Shown: one piece after another, positions 10,470 through 23,980 of the stretch | Layout of the letters: the number at the start of each line of letters is the position of its first letter | How positions within the stretch are numbered: position 1 is the first letter of the stretch | Assembly: GCA_036435485.1 (NCBI GenBank) | Contig: CM071599.1 | Location: forward strand, 2,976,803-3,040,802 | DNA: 64,000 bases | Origin: Saposhnikovia divaricata | Lineage: Eukaryota > Streptophyta > Magnoliopsida > Apiales > Apiaceae | Direction: 5' to 3' | Position numbers and translations under genes: made by a program | Notes under the pieces: generated by a model | Seen by the model: only the letters and a program-made list of their open reading frames with translations | Told to the model about the DNA's origin: nothing | The model's database searches: none

Positions 10470-11990
10470 ACCCCTTTGGGAATATCCGAAAATCGAGTTT
10501 CGATTATATCAGCTCCGATTCAGGTTCGAAATGCGTCAAATAAAATTTTGTTGAATCCCAATAACCCGTAGGAACAAAATATGTAAAAATGTCCATGAAA
10601 TGGTCCGACCCGATTTTTAACAATATTTCGTGTACTAACCCCTTTGAGGATTATCCGAAAACCGATTTTCAATCATTTCTGGTCCGATTCAGGTTCGAAC
10701 TACGTCAAATAAAATTTTGTTGAATTTTAATAACCCATAGGAACAAAATATATAAAAATATCCTCAAAATGGTCCGACTGGATTTTTAACAATATCCCAT
10801 GTACTAACCCGTTTGAGAATTTTCCGAAAGCCGAGTTTCAATCATATCAGCTCCGATTCATGTCCGAACTGTGTCAAATAAAATTTCGTTGAATTCCAAT
10901 AAACCATAGGAACAAAATATGTAAAAATATCCAGAAAATGGTCTGACTCGATTTTTAACAATATCCCGTGTACTAACCCCTTTGAGTATTATCCGAAAAC
11001 CGAGTTTCGATCATAACAGCTTCGATTCATGTCCGAACTACATCAAATAAAATTTGGTTGAATTCCAATAACCCATAGGAACAAAATATGTAAAAATATC
11101 CACAAAATGGTCTGACTTGATTTTTAACAATATCCCGTGTACTAACCCCTTTGAGAATTTTCCGAAAACCGAGTTTCGATCATATCAGCTCCGATTCCGG
11201 TCCGAACTGCGTCAAATAAAATTTCGTTGAATCCAAATAACCCATAGGAACCAAATATGTAAAAATATCCACAAAATGGTCCGACTCAATTTTTAACAAT
11301 ATCCCATGTACTAGCCCCTTTGAGGTTTATCCAAAAACCGAGTTTCGATTATATCAGCTCCGATTCAGGTCCGAACGGCACCAAATAAAATTTCGTTGAA
11401 TTCCAATAACCCATAGGAACAAAATATGTAAAAATATCCACAAAATGGTCCGACTTGATTTTTAAAAATATCCCGTGTACTAAACCCTTTGAGAATTTTC
11501 GGAAAACCGAGTTTCGATCATATCAGCTCCGATTCCGGTCCGAACTGTGTCAAATAAAATAATATTGAATTCCAATAACCCATAGGAACAAAATATGTAA
11601 AAATATCCAGAAAATGGTCTGACTCGATTTTTAACAATATCCCGTGTACTAACCCCCTTTGAGTATTATCCGAAAACCGAGTTTCGATCATAACAGCTTC
11701 GATTCATGTCCGAACTGCATCAAATAAAATTTGGTTGAATTCCAATAACCCATAGAAACAAAATATGTAAAAATATCCACAAAATGGTCTGACTTGATTT
11801 TTAACAATATCCCGTGTACTAACCCCCTTGAGAATTTTCCGAAAACCGAGTTTCGATCATATCAGCTCCGATTCCGGTCCGAACTGCGTCAAATAAAATT
11901 TCATTGAATTCCAATAACCCATAGGAACAAAATATGTAAAAATATCCACAAAATGGTCCGACTCGATTTTTAACAATATCCCGTGTACTA
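10470..11990 (+). repeat. 9-mer HOR A-B-C-H-E-F-G-H-I (H in the D slot), 1521 bp
   Basis: Starts are 10470, 10638, 10807, 10976, 11145, 11314, 11483, 11652 and 11822. The fourth monomer is H-type (ATAACAGCTTCGATTCATG, CATAGGAAC), not D. It has CTACATC. F has TTTTTAAAAATATCCC. The second H has an extra C (AACCCCCTTTGAG), making the unit 1521 bp. Confidence 0.93.
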
Positions 11991-13509
11991 ACCCCTTTGG
12001 GAATATCCGAAAATCGAGTTTCGATTATATCAGCTCCGATTCAGGTCCGAAATGCGTCAAATAAAATTTTGTTGAATCCCAATAACCCATAGGAACAAAA
12101 TATGTAAAAATGTCCATGAAATGGTCCGACCCGATTTTTAACAATATTTCGTGTACTAACCCCTTTGAGGATTATCCGAAAACCGATTTTCAATCATATC
12201 TGGTCCGATTCAGGTTCGAACTACGTCAAATAAAATTTTGTTGAATTTTAATAACCCATAGGAACAAAATATATAAAAATATCCTCAAAATGGTCCGACT
12301 GGATTTTTAACAATATCCCATGTACTAACCCCATTGAGAATTTTCCGAAAGCCGAGTTTCAATCATATCAGCTTCCATTCATGTCCGAACTGTGTCAAAT
12401 AAAATTTCGTTGAATTCCAATAAACCATAGGAACAAAATATGTAAAATATCCAGAAATTGGTCTGACTCGATTTTTAACAATATCCCGTGTACTAACCCC
12501 TTTGAGTATTATCCGAAAATCGAGTTTCGATCATATCAGCTTCGATTCAAGTCCGAACTGCATCAAATAAAATTTGGTTGAATTCCAATAACCCATAAGA
12601 ACAAAATATGTAAAAATATCCACAAAATGGTCTGACTTGATTTTTAACAATATCCCGTGTACTAACCCCTTTGAGAATTTTCCGAAAACCGAGTTTCGAT
12701 CATATCAGCTCCGATTCCTGTCCGAACTGCGTCAAATAAAATTTCGTTGAATCCCAATAACCCATAGGAACCAAATATGTAAAAATATCCACAAAATGGT
12801 CCGACTCAATTCTTAACAATATCCCATGTACTAGCCCCTTTGAGGTTTATCCAAAAACCGAGTTTCGATTATATCAGCTCCGATTCAGGTCCGAACGGCA
12901 CCAAATAAAATTTCGTTGAATTCCAATAACCCATAGGAAAAAACTATGTAAAAATATCCACAAAATGGTCCGACTTGATTTTTAACAATATCCCGTGTAC
13001 TAAACCCTTTGAGAATTTTCGGAAAACCGAGTTTCGATCATATCAGCTCTGATTCCGGTCCGAACTGTGTCAAATAAAATAATATTGAATTCCAATAACC
13101 CATAGAAACAAAATATGTAAAAATATCCAGAAAATGGTCTGACTTGATTTTTAACAATATCCCGTGTACTAACCCCTTTGAGTATTATCCGAAAACCGAG
13201 TTTCGATCATAACAGCTTCGATTCATGTCCGAACTGCATCAAATAAAATTTGGTTGAATTCCAATAACCCATAGGAACAAAATACGTAAAAATATCCACA
13301 AAATGGTCTGACTTGATTTTTAACAATATCCCGTGTACTAACCCCCTTGAGAATTTTCCGAAAACTGAGTTTCGATCATATCAGCTCCGATTCCGGTCCG
13401 AACTGCGTCAAATAAAATTTCATTGTATTCCAATAACCAATAGGAACAAAATATGTAAAAATATCCACAAAATGGTCCGACTCGATTTTTAACAATATCC
13501 CGTGTACTA
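11991..13509 (+). repeat. 9-mer HOR, 1519 bp
   Basis: Canonical order with a true D. C has a 1 bp deletion (GTAAAATATCCAGAAATTGG). E has ATTCCTGTCC and CAATTCTTAAC. I has GTATTCCAATAACCAATAGG, intermediate between the two I alleles. Confidence 0.95.
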
Positions 13510-15029
13510 ACCCCTTTGGGAATATCCGAAAATCGAGTTTCGATTATATCAGCTCCGATTCAGGTTCGAAATGCGTCAAATAAAATTTTGTTGAATCCCA
13601 ATAACCCATAGGAACAAAATATGTAAAAATGTCCATGAAATGGTCCAACCCGATTTTTAACAATATTTCGTGTACTAACCCCTTTGAGGATTATCCGAAA
13701 ACCGATTTTCAATCATATCTGGTCCGATTCAGGTTCGAACTACGTCAAATAAAATTTTGTTGAATTTTAATAACCCATAGGAACAAAATATATAAAAATA
13801 TCCTCAAAATGGTCCGACTGGATTTTTAACAATATCCCATGTACTAACCCCTTTGAGAATTTTCCGAAAGCCGAGTTTCAATCATATCAGCTCCGATTCA
13901 TGTCCGAACTGTGTCAAATAAAATTTCGTTGAATTCCAATAAACCATAGGAACAAAATATGTAAAAATATCCAGAAAATGGTCTGACTCGATTTTTAACA
14001 ATATCCCGTGTGCTAACCCCTTTGAGTATTATCCGAAAACCGAGTTTCGATCATAACAGCTTCGATTCATGTCCGAACTACATCAAATAAAATTTGGTTG
14101 AATTCCAATAACCCATAGGAACAAAATATGTAAAAATATCCACAAAATGGTCTGACTTGATTTTTAACAATATCCCGTGTACTAACCCCTTTGAGAATTT
14201 TCCGAAAACCGAGTTTCGATCATATCAGCTCCGATTCCGGTCCGAACTGCGTCAAATAAAATTTCGTTGAATCCAAATAACCCATAGGAACCAAATATGT
14301 AAAAATATCCACAAAATGGTCCGACTCAATTTTTAACAATATCCCATGTACTAGCCCCTTTGAGGTTTATCCAAAAACCGAGTTTCGATTATATCAGCTC
14401 CGATTCAGGTCCGAACGGCACCAAATAAAATTTCGTTGAATTCCAATAACCCATAGGAACAAAATATGTAAAAATATCCACAAAATGGTCCGACTTGATT
14501 TTTAAAAATATCCCGTGTACTAAACCCTTTGAGAATTTTCGGAAAACCGAGTTTCGATCATATCAGCTCCGATTCCGGTCCGAACTGTGTCAAATAAAAT
14601 AATATTGAATTCCAATAACCCATAGGAACAAAATATGTAAAAATATCCAGAAAATGGTCTGACTCGATTTTTAACAATATCCCGTGTACTAACCCCTTTG
14701 AGTATTATCCGAAAACCGAGTTTCGATCATAACAGCTTCGATTCATGTCCGAACTGCATCAAATAAAATTTGGTTGAATTCCAATAACCCATAGGAACAA
14801 AATATGTAAAAATATCCACAAAATGGTCTGACTTGATTTTTAACAATATCCCGTGTACTAACCCCCTTGAGAATTTTCCGAAAACCGAGTTTCGATCATA
14901 TCAGCTCCGATTCCGGTCCGAACTGCGTCAAATAAAATTTCATTGAATTCCAATAACCCATAGGAACAAAATATGTAAAAATATCCACAAAATGGTCCGA
15001 CTCGATTTTTAACAATATCCCGTGTACTA
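13510..15029 (+). repeat. 9-mer HOR A-B-C-H-E-F-G-H-I (H in the D slot)
   Basis: Starts are 13510, 13678, 13847, 14016, 14185, 14354, 14523, 14692 and 14861. It is a copy of the unit at 10470: H in slot four with CTACATC, and TTTTTAAAAATATCCC in F. C ends GTGTGCTAACC, a private change. Confidence 0.93.
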
Positions 15030-16547
15030 ACCCCTTTGGGAATATCCGAAAATCGAGTTTCGATTATATCAGCTCCGATTCAGGTCCGAAATGCGTCATA
15101 TAAAATTTTGTTGAATCCCAATAACCCATAGGAACAAAATATGTAAAAATGTCCATGAAATGGTCCGACCCGATTTTTAACAATATTTCGTGTACTAACC
15201 CCTTTGAGGATTATCCGAAAACCGATTTTCAATCATATCTGGTCCGATTCAGGTTCGAACTACGTCAAATAAAATTTTGTTGAATTTTAATAACCCATAG
15301 GAACAAAATATATAAAAATATCCTCAAAATGGTCCGACTGGATTTTTAACAATATCCCATGTACTAACCCCATTGAGAATTTTCCGAAAGCCGAGTTTCA
15401 ATCATATCAGCTTCCATTCATGTCCGAACTGTGTCAAATAAAATTTCGTTGAATTCCAATAAACCATAGGAACAAAATATGTAAAATATCCAGAAATTGG
15501 TCTGACTCGATTTTTAACAATATCCCGTGTACTAACCCCTTTGAGTATTATCCGAAAATCGAGTTTCGATCATATCAGCTTCGATTCAAGTCCGAACTGC
15601 ATCAAATAAAATTTGGTTGAATTCCAATAACCCATAAGAACAAAATATGTAAAAATATCCACAAAATGGTCTGACTTGATTTTTAACAATATCCCGTGTA
15701 CTAACCCCTTTGAGAATTTTCCGAAAACCGAGTTTCGATCATATCAGCTCCGATTCCGGTCCGAACTGCGTCAAATAAAATTTCGTTGAATCCCAATAAC
15801 CCATAGGAACCAAATATGTAAAAATATCCACAAAATGGTCCGACTCAATTCTTAACATATCCCATGTACTAGCCCCTTTGAGGTTTATCCAAAAACCGAG
15901 TTTCGATTATATCAGCTCCGATTCAGGTCCGAACGGCACCAAATAAAATTTCGTTGAATTCCAATAACCCATAGGAACAAACTATGTAAAAATATCCACA
16001 AAATGGTCCGACTTGATTTTTAACAATATCCCGTGTACTAAACCCTTTGAGAATTTTCGGAAAACCGAGTTTCGATCATATCAGCTCCGATTCCGGTCCG
16101 AACGGTGTCAAATAAAATAATATTGAATTCCAATAACCCATAGAAACAAAATATGTAAAAATATCCAGAAAATGGTCTGACTTGATTTTTAACAATATCC
16201 CGTGTACTAACCCCTTTGAGTATTATCCGAAAACCGAGTTTCGATCATAACAGCTTCGATTCATGTCCGAACTGCATCAAATAAAATTTGGTTGAAATCC
16301 AATAACCCATAGGAACAAAATATGTAAAAATATCCACAAAATGGTCTGACTTGATTTTTAACAATATCCCGTGTACTAACCCCCATGAGAATTTTCCGAA
16401 AACTGAGTTTCGATCATATCAGCTCCGATTCCGGTCCGAACTGCGTCAAATAAAATTTCATTGTATTCCAATAACCAATAGGAACAAAATATGTAAAAAT
16501 ATCCACAAAATGGTCCGACTCGATTTTTAACAATATCCCGTGTACTA
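15030..16547 (+). repeat. 9-mer HOR, 1518 bp
   Basis: It is a copy of the unit at 11991, sharing GTAAAATATCCAGAAATTGG in C and CAATTCTTAAC in E (here CTTAACATATCCC, one further base lost). It also shares GTATTCCAATAACCAATAGG in I. Confidence 0.95.
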
Positions 16548-18069
16548 ACCCCTTTGGGAATATCCGAAAATCGAGTTTCGATTATATCAGCTCCGATTCA
16601 GGTTCGAAATGCGTCAAATAAAATTTTGTTGAATCCCAATAACCCATAGGAACAAAATATGTAAAAATGTCCATGAAATGGTCCAACCCGATTTTTAACA
16701 ATATTTCGTGTACTAACCCCTTTGAGGATTATCCGAAAACCGATTTTCAATCATATCTGGTCCGATTCAGGTTCGAACTACGTCAAATAAAATTTTGTTG
16801 AATTTTAATAACCCATAGGAACAAAATATATAAAAATATCCTCAAAATGGTCCGACTGGATTTTTAACAATATCCCATGTACTAACCCCTTTGAGAATTT
16901 TCCGAAAGCCGAGTTTCAATCATATCAGCTCCGATTCATGTCCGAACTGTGTCAAATAAAATTTCGTTGAATTCCAATAAACCATAGGAACAAAATATGT
17001 AAAAATATCCAGAAAATGGTCTGACTCGATTTTTAACAATATCCCGTGTACTTAACCCCTTTGAGTATTATCCGAAAACCGAGTTTCGATCATATCAGCT
17101 TCGATTCAACTCCGAACTGCATCAAATAAAATTTGGTTGAATTCCAATAACCCATAAGAACAAAATATGTAAAAATATCCACAAAATGGTCTGACTTGAT
17201 TTTTAACAATATCCCGTGTACTAACCCCTTTGAGAATTTTCCGAAAACCGAGTTTCGATCATATCAGCTCCGATTCCGGTCCGAACTGCGTCAAATAAAA
17301 TTTCGTTGAATCCCAATAACCCATAGGAACCAAATATGTAAGAATATCCAAAAAAATGGTCCGACTCAATTTTTAACAATATCCCATGTACTAGCCCCTT
17401 TGAGGTTTATCCAAAAACCGAGTTTCGATTATATCAGCTCCGATTCAGGTCCGAACGGCACCAAATAAAATTTCGTTGAATTCCAATAACCCATAGGAAC
17501 AAAATATGTAAAAATATCCACAAAATGGTCCGACTTGATTTTTAACAATATCCCGTGTACTAAACCCTTTGAGAATTTTCGGAAAACCGAGTTTCGATCA
17601 TATCAGCTCCGATTCCGGTCCGAACGGTGTCAAATAAAATAATATTGAATTCCAATGACCCATAGGAACAAAATTTGTAAAAATATCCAGAAAATGGTGT
17701 GACTCGATTTTTAACAATATCCCGTGTACTAACCCCTTTGAGTATTATCCGAAAACCGAGTTTCGATCATAACAGCTTTCATTAATGTCCGAACTGCATC
17801 AAATAAAATTTGGTTGAATTCCAATAACCCATAGGAACAAAATATGTAAAAATATCCACAAAATGGTCTGACTTGATTTTTAACAATATCCCGTGTACTA
17901 ACCCCCTTGAGAATTTTCCGAAAACCGAGTTTCGATCATATCAGCTCCGATTCCGGTCCGAACTGCGTCAAATAAAATTTCATTGAATTCCAATAACCCA
18001 AAGGAACAAAATATGTAAAAATATCCACAAAATGGTCCGACTCGATTTTTAACAATATCCCGTGTACTA
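16548..18069 (+). repeat. 9-mer HOR, 1522 bp
   Basis: Canonical order. Extra bases are a T at the C/D junction (GTACTTAACCCC) and an A in E (CCAAAAAAATGG). H has CAGCTTTCATTAATG, and G has AAAATTTGTAAAAAT. Confidence 0.95.
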
Positions 18070-19420
18070 ACCCCTTTGGGAATATCCGAAAATCGAGTTT
18101 CGATTATATCAGCTCCGATTCAGGTTCGAAATGCGTCAAATAAAATTTTGTTGAATCCCAATAACCCATAGGAACAAAATATGTAAAAATGTCCATGAAA
18201 TGGTCCGACCCGATTTTTAACAATATTTCGTGTACTAACCCCTTTGAGGATTATCCGAAAACCGATTTTCAATCATATCTGGTCCGATTCAGGTTCGAAC
18301 TACGTCAAATAAAATTTTGTTGAATTTTAATAACCCATAGGAACAAAATATATAAAAATATCCTCAAAATGGTCCGACTGGATTTTTAACAATATCCCAT
18401 GTACTAACCCCTTTGAGAATTTTCCGAAAGCCGAGTTTCAATCATATCAGCTCCGATTCATGTCCGAACCGTGTCAAATAAAATTTCGTTGAATTCCAAT
18501 AAACCATAGGAACAAAATATGTAAAAATATCCAGAAAATGGTCTGACTCGATTTTTAACAATATCCCGTGTACTAACCCCTTTGAGTATTATCCGAAAAC
18601 CGAGTTTCGATCATATCAGCTTCGATTCAAGTCCGAACTGTATCAAATAAAATTTGGTTGAATTCCAATAACCCATAAGAACAAAATATGTAAAAATATC
18701 CACAAAATGGTCTGACTTGATTTTTAACAATATCCCGTGTACTAATCCCTTTGAGAATTTTCCGAAAACCGAGTTTCGATCATATCAGCTCCGATTCCGG
18801 TCCGAACTGCGTCAAATAAAATTTCGTTGAATCCAAATAACCCATAGGAACCAAATATGTAAAAATATCCACAAAATGGTCCGACTTAATTCTTAACAAT
18901 ATCCCATGTACTAGCCCCTTTGAGGTTTATCCAAAAACCGAGTTTCGATTATATCAGCTCCGATTCAGGTCCGAACGGCACCAAATAAAATTTCGTTGAA
19001 TTCCAATAACCCATAGGAACAAACTATGTAAAAATATCCACAAAATGGTCTGACTTGATTTTTAACAATATCCCGTGTACTAAACCCTTTGAGAATTTTC
19101 GGAAAACCGAGTTTCGATCATATCAGCTCCGATTCCGGTCCGAACTGTGTCAAATAAAATAATATTGAATTCCAATGACCCATAGGAACAAAATTTGTAA
19201 AAATATCCAGAAAATGGTGTGACTCGATTTTTAACAATATCCCGTGTACTAACCCCTTTGAGTATTATCCGAAAACCGAGTTTCGATCATATCAGCTCCG
19301 ATTCCGGTCCGAACTGCGTCAAATAAAATTTCATTGAATTCCAATAACCCATAGGAACAAAATATGTAAAAATATCCACAAAATGGTCCGACTCGATTTT
19401 TAACAATATCCCGTGTACTA
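18070..19420 (+). repeat. 8-mer HOR A-B-C-D-E-F-G-(H/I), 1351 bp
   Basis: Starts are 18070, 18238, 18407, 18576, 18745, 18914, 19083 and 19252. One monomer is missing at an H/I fusion. D has CTGTATC and E has GACTTAATTCTTAAC, both shared with the next unit. Confidence 0.95.
19252..19420 (+). repeat. Hybrid monomer H/I
   Basis: It begins as H (GAGTATTATCC) and continues from ATATCAGCTCCG as I (CTGCGTC, TTTCATTG, GGTCCGACTCG). This is the only place where H and I are fused; a one-monomer slip between neighbours explains the 8-mer. Confidence 0.92.
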
Positions 19421-20940
19421 ACCCCTTTGGGAATATCCGAAAATCGAGTTTCGATTATATCAGCTCCGATTCAGGTCCGAAATGCGTCAAATAAAATTTT
19501 GTTGAATCCCAATAACCCATAGGAACAAAATATGTAAAAATGTCCATGAAATGGTCCGACCCGATTTTTAACAATATTTCGTGTACTAACCCCTTTGAGG
19601 ATTATCCGAAAACCGATTTTCAATCATATCTGGTCCGATTCAGGTTCGAACTACGTCAAATAAAATTTTGTTGAATTTTAATAACCCATAGGAACAAAAT
19701 ATATAAAAATATCCTCAAAATGGTCCGACTGGATTTTTAACAATATCCCATGTACTAACCCCTTTGAGAATTTTCCAAAAGCCGAGTTTCAATCATATCA
19801 GCTCCGATTCATGTCCGAACTGTGTCAAATAAAATTTCGTTGAATTCCAATAAACCATAGGAACAAAATATGTAAAAATATCCAGAAAATGGTCTGACTC
19901 GATTTTTAACAATATCCCGTGTACTAACCCCTTTGAGTATTATCCGAAAACCGAGTTTCGATCATATCAGCTTCGATTCAAGTCCGAACTGTATCAAATA
20001 AAATTTGGTTGAATTCCAATAACCCATAAGAACAAAATATGTAAAAATATCCACAAAATGGTCTGACTTGATTTTTAACAATATCCCGTGTACTAACCCC
20101 TTTGAGAATTTTTCGAAAACCGAGTTTCGATCATATCAGCTCCGATTCCGGTCCGAACTACGTCAAATAAAATTTCGTTGAATCCAAATAACCCATAGGA
20201 ACCAAATATGTAAAAATATCCACAAAATGGTCCGACTTAATTCTTAACAATATCCCATGTACTAGCCCCTTTGAGGTTTATCCAAAAACCGAGTTTCGAT
20301 TATATCAGCTCCGATTCAGGTCCGAACGGCACCAAATAAAATTTCGTTGAATTCCAATAACCCATAGGAACAAACTATGTAAAAATATCCACAAAATGGT
20401 CTGACTTGATTTTTAACAATATCCCGTGTACTAAACCCTTTGAGAATTTTCGGAAAACCGAGTTTCGATCATATCAGCTCCGATTCCGGTCCGAACTGTG
20501 TCAAATAAAATAATATTGAATTCCAATGACCCATAGGAACAAAATTTGTAAAAATATCCAGAAAATGGTGTGACTCGATTTTTAACAATATCCCGTGTAC
20601 TAACCCCTTTGAGTATTATCCGAAAACCGAGTTTCGATCATAACAGCTTCCATTCATGTCCGAACTGCATCAAATAAAATTTGGTTGAATTTCAATAACT
20701 TATAGGAACAAAATATGTAAAAATATCCACAAAATGGTCTGACTTGATTTTTAACAATATCCCGTGTACTAACCCCCTTGAGAATTTTCCGAAAACCGAG
20801 TTTCGATCATATCAGCTCCGATTCCGGTCCGAACTGCGTCAAATAAAATTTCATTGAATTCCAATAACCCATAGGAACAAAATATGTAAAAATATCCACA
20901 AAAGGGTCCGACTCGATTTTTAACAATATCCCGTGTACTA
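19421..20940 (+). repeat. 9-mer HOR, sister of the 8-mer
   Basis: Canonical order. It shares CTGTATC in D and GACTTAATTCTTAAC in E with 18070-19420 but retains H (with GAATTTCAATAACTTATAGG). The 8-mer and this unit are probably a recent tandem pair, one of which later lost a monomer. Confidence 0.93.
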
Positions 20941-22461
20941 ACCCCTTTGGGAATATCCGAAAATCGAGTTTCGATTATATCAGCTCCGATTCAGGTTCGA
21001 AATGCGTCAAATAAAATTTTGTAGAATCCCAATAACCCATAGGAACAAAATATGTAAAAATGTCCATGAAATGGTCCGACCCGATTTTTAACAATATTTC
21101 GTGTACTAACCCCTTTGAGGATTATCCGAAAACCGATTTTCAATCATATCTGGTCCGATTCAGGTTCGAACTACGTCAAATAAAATTTTGTTGAATTTTA
21201 ATAACCCATAGGAACAAAATATATAAAAATATCCTCAAAATGGTCCGACTGGATTTTTAACAATATCCCATGTACTAACCCCTTTGAGAATTTTCCGAAA
21301 GCCGAGTTTCAATCATATCAGCTCCGATTCATGTCCGAACTGTGTCAAATAAAATTTCGTTGAATTCCAATAAACCATAGGAACAAAATATGTAAAAATA
21401 TCCAGAAAATGGTTTGACTCGATTTTTAACAATATCCCGTGTACTTAACCCCTTTGAGTATTATCCGAAAACCGAGTTTCGATCATATCAGCTTCGATTC
21501 AAGTCCGAACTGCATCAAATAAAATTTGGTTGAATTCCAATAACCCATAAGAACAAAATATGTAAAAATATCCACAAAATGGTCTGACTTGATTTTTAAC
21601 AATATCCCATGTACTAACCCCTTTGAGAATTTTCCGAAAACCGAGTTTCGATCATATCAGCTCCGATTCCGGTCCGAACTGCGTCAAATAAAATTTCGTT
21701 GAATCCCAATAACCCATAGGAACCAAATATGTAAAAATATCCACAAAATGGTCCGACTCAATTTTTAACAATATCCCATGTACTAGCCCCTTTGAGGTTT
21801 ATCCAAAAACCGAGTTTCGATTATATCAGCTCCGATTCAGGTCCGAACGGCACCAAATAAAATTTCGTTGAATTCCAATAACCCATAGGAACAAAATATG
21901 TAAAAATATCCACAAAATGGTCCGACTTGATTTTTAACAATATCCCGTGTACTAAACCCTTTGAGAATTTTCGGAAAACCGAGTTTCGATCATATCAGCT
22001 CCGATTCCGGTCCGAACTGTGTCAAATAAAATAATATTGAATTCCAATGACCCATAGGAACAAAATTTGTAAAAATATCCAGAAAATGGTGTGACTCGAT
22101 TTTTAACAATATCCCGTGTACTAACCCCTTTGAGTATTATCCGAAAACCGAGTTTCGATCATAACAGCTTCGATTCATGTCCGAACTGCATCAAATAAAA
22201 TTTGGTTGAATTCCAATAACCCATAGGAACAAAATATGTAAAAATATCCACAAAATGGTCTAACTTGATTTTTAACAATATCCCGTGTACTAACCCCCTT
22301 GAGAATTTTCCGAAAACCGAGTTTCGATCATATTAGCTCCGATTCCGGTCCGAACTGCGTCAAATAAAATTTCACTGAATTCCAATAACCCATAGGAACA
22401 AAATATGTCAAAATATCCACAAAATGGTCCGACTCGATTTTTAACAATATCCCGTGTACTA
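20941..22461 (+). repeat. 9-mer HOR, 1521 bp
   Basis: Canonical order with the GTACTTAACCCC insertion at the C/D junction and GGTTTGACTCG in C. H has GGTCTAACTTG. I has CATATTAGC, TTTCACTG and ATGTCAAAATATCC. These H and I variants recur in the 4-mers downstream, so a unit like this was the parent of those 4-mers. Confidence 0.95.
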
Positions 22462-23980
22462 ACCCCTTTGGGAATATCCGAAAATCGAGTTTCGATTATA
22501 TCAGCTCCGATTCAGGGTCGAAATGCGTCAAATAAAATTTTGTTGAATCCCAATAACCCATAGGAACAAAATATGTAAAAATGTCCATGAAATGGTCCGA
22601 CCCGATTTTTAACAATATTTCGTGTACTAACCCCTTTGAGGATTATCCGAAAACCGATTTTCAATCATATCTGGTCCGATTCAGGTTCGAACTACGTCAA
22701 ATAAAATTTTGTTGAATTTTAATAACCCATAGGAACAAAATATATAAAATATCCACAAAATGGTCCGACTGGATTTTTAACAATATCCCATGTACTAACC
22801 CCTTTGAGAATTTTCCGAAAGCCGAGTTTCAATCATATCAGCTCCGATTCATGTCCGAACTGTGTCAAATAAAATTTCGTTGAATTCCAATAAACCATAG
22901 GAACAAAATATGTAAAAATATCCAAAAAATGGTCTGACTCGATTTTTAACAATATCCCGTGTACTAACCCCTTTGAGTATTATCCGAAAACCGAGTTTCG
23001 ATCATATCAGCTTCGATTCAAGTCCGAACTGCATCAAATAAAATTTGGTTGAATTCCAATAACCCATAAGAACAAAATATGTAAAAATATCCACAAAATA
23101 GTCTGACTTGATTTTTAACAATATCCCGTGTACTAACCCCTTTGAGAATTTTCCGAAAACCGAGTTTCGATCATATCAGCTCCGATTCCGGTCCGAACTG
23201 CGTCAAGTAAAATTTCGTTGAATCCCAATAACCCATAGGAACCAAAAATGTAAAAATATCCACAAAATGGTCCGACCCAATTTTTAACAATATCCCATGT
23301 ACTAGCCCCCTTGAGGTTTATCCAAAAACCGAGTTTCGATTATATCAGCTCCGATTCAGGTCCGAACGGCACCAAATAAAATTTCGTTGAATTCCAATAA
23401 CCCATAGGAACAAAATATGTAAAAATATCCACAAAATGGTCCGACTTGATTTTTAACAATATCCCGTGTACTAAACCCTTTGAGAATTTTCGGAAAACCC
23501 AGTCTCGATCATATCAGCTCAGATTCCGGTCCGAACTGTGTCAAATAAAATAATATTGAATTCCAATGACCCATAGGAACAAAATATGTAAAAATATCCA
23601 GAAAATGGTGTGACTCGATTTTTAACAATATCCCGTGTACTAACCCCTTTGAGTATTATCCGAAAACCGAGTTTCGATCATAAGAGCTTCGATTCATGTC
23701 CGAACTGCATCAAATAAAATTTGGTTGAATTCCAATAACCCATAGGAACAAAATATGTAAAAATATCCACAAAATGGTCTGACTTGATTTTTAACAATAT
23801 CCCGTGTACTAACCCCCTTGAGAATTTTCCGAAAACCGAGTTTCGATCATATCAGCTCCGATTCCGGTCCGAACTGCGTCAAATAAAATTTCATTGAATT
23901 CCAATAACCCATAGGAACAAAATATGTAAAAATATCCACAAAATGGTCCGACTCGATTTTTAACAATATCCCGTGTACTA
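22462..23980 (+). repeat. 9-mer HOR, type X
   Basis: Markers are CAGGGTCGAAATG in A, CCAAAAAATGGTCTG in C, GTCAAGTAAAATTTCG in E, and AACCCAGTCTCG in G. B has TATATAAAATATCCAC (1 bp lost). H has ATAAGAGCTTCG. Confidence 0.95.

Larger units (their letters stand above)
10470..16547 (+). repeat. Super-HOR: 18-mer, two copies of about 3040 bp
   Basis: Two non-identical 9-mers alternate (H-in-D-slot type, then the GAAATTGG type) at 10470, 11991, 13510 and 15030. Both shared substitutions and shared indels repeat at a spacing of 3038-3040 bp. Confidence 0.92.
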
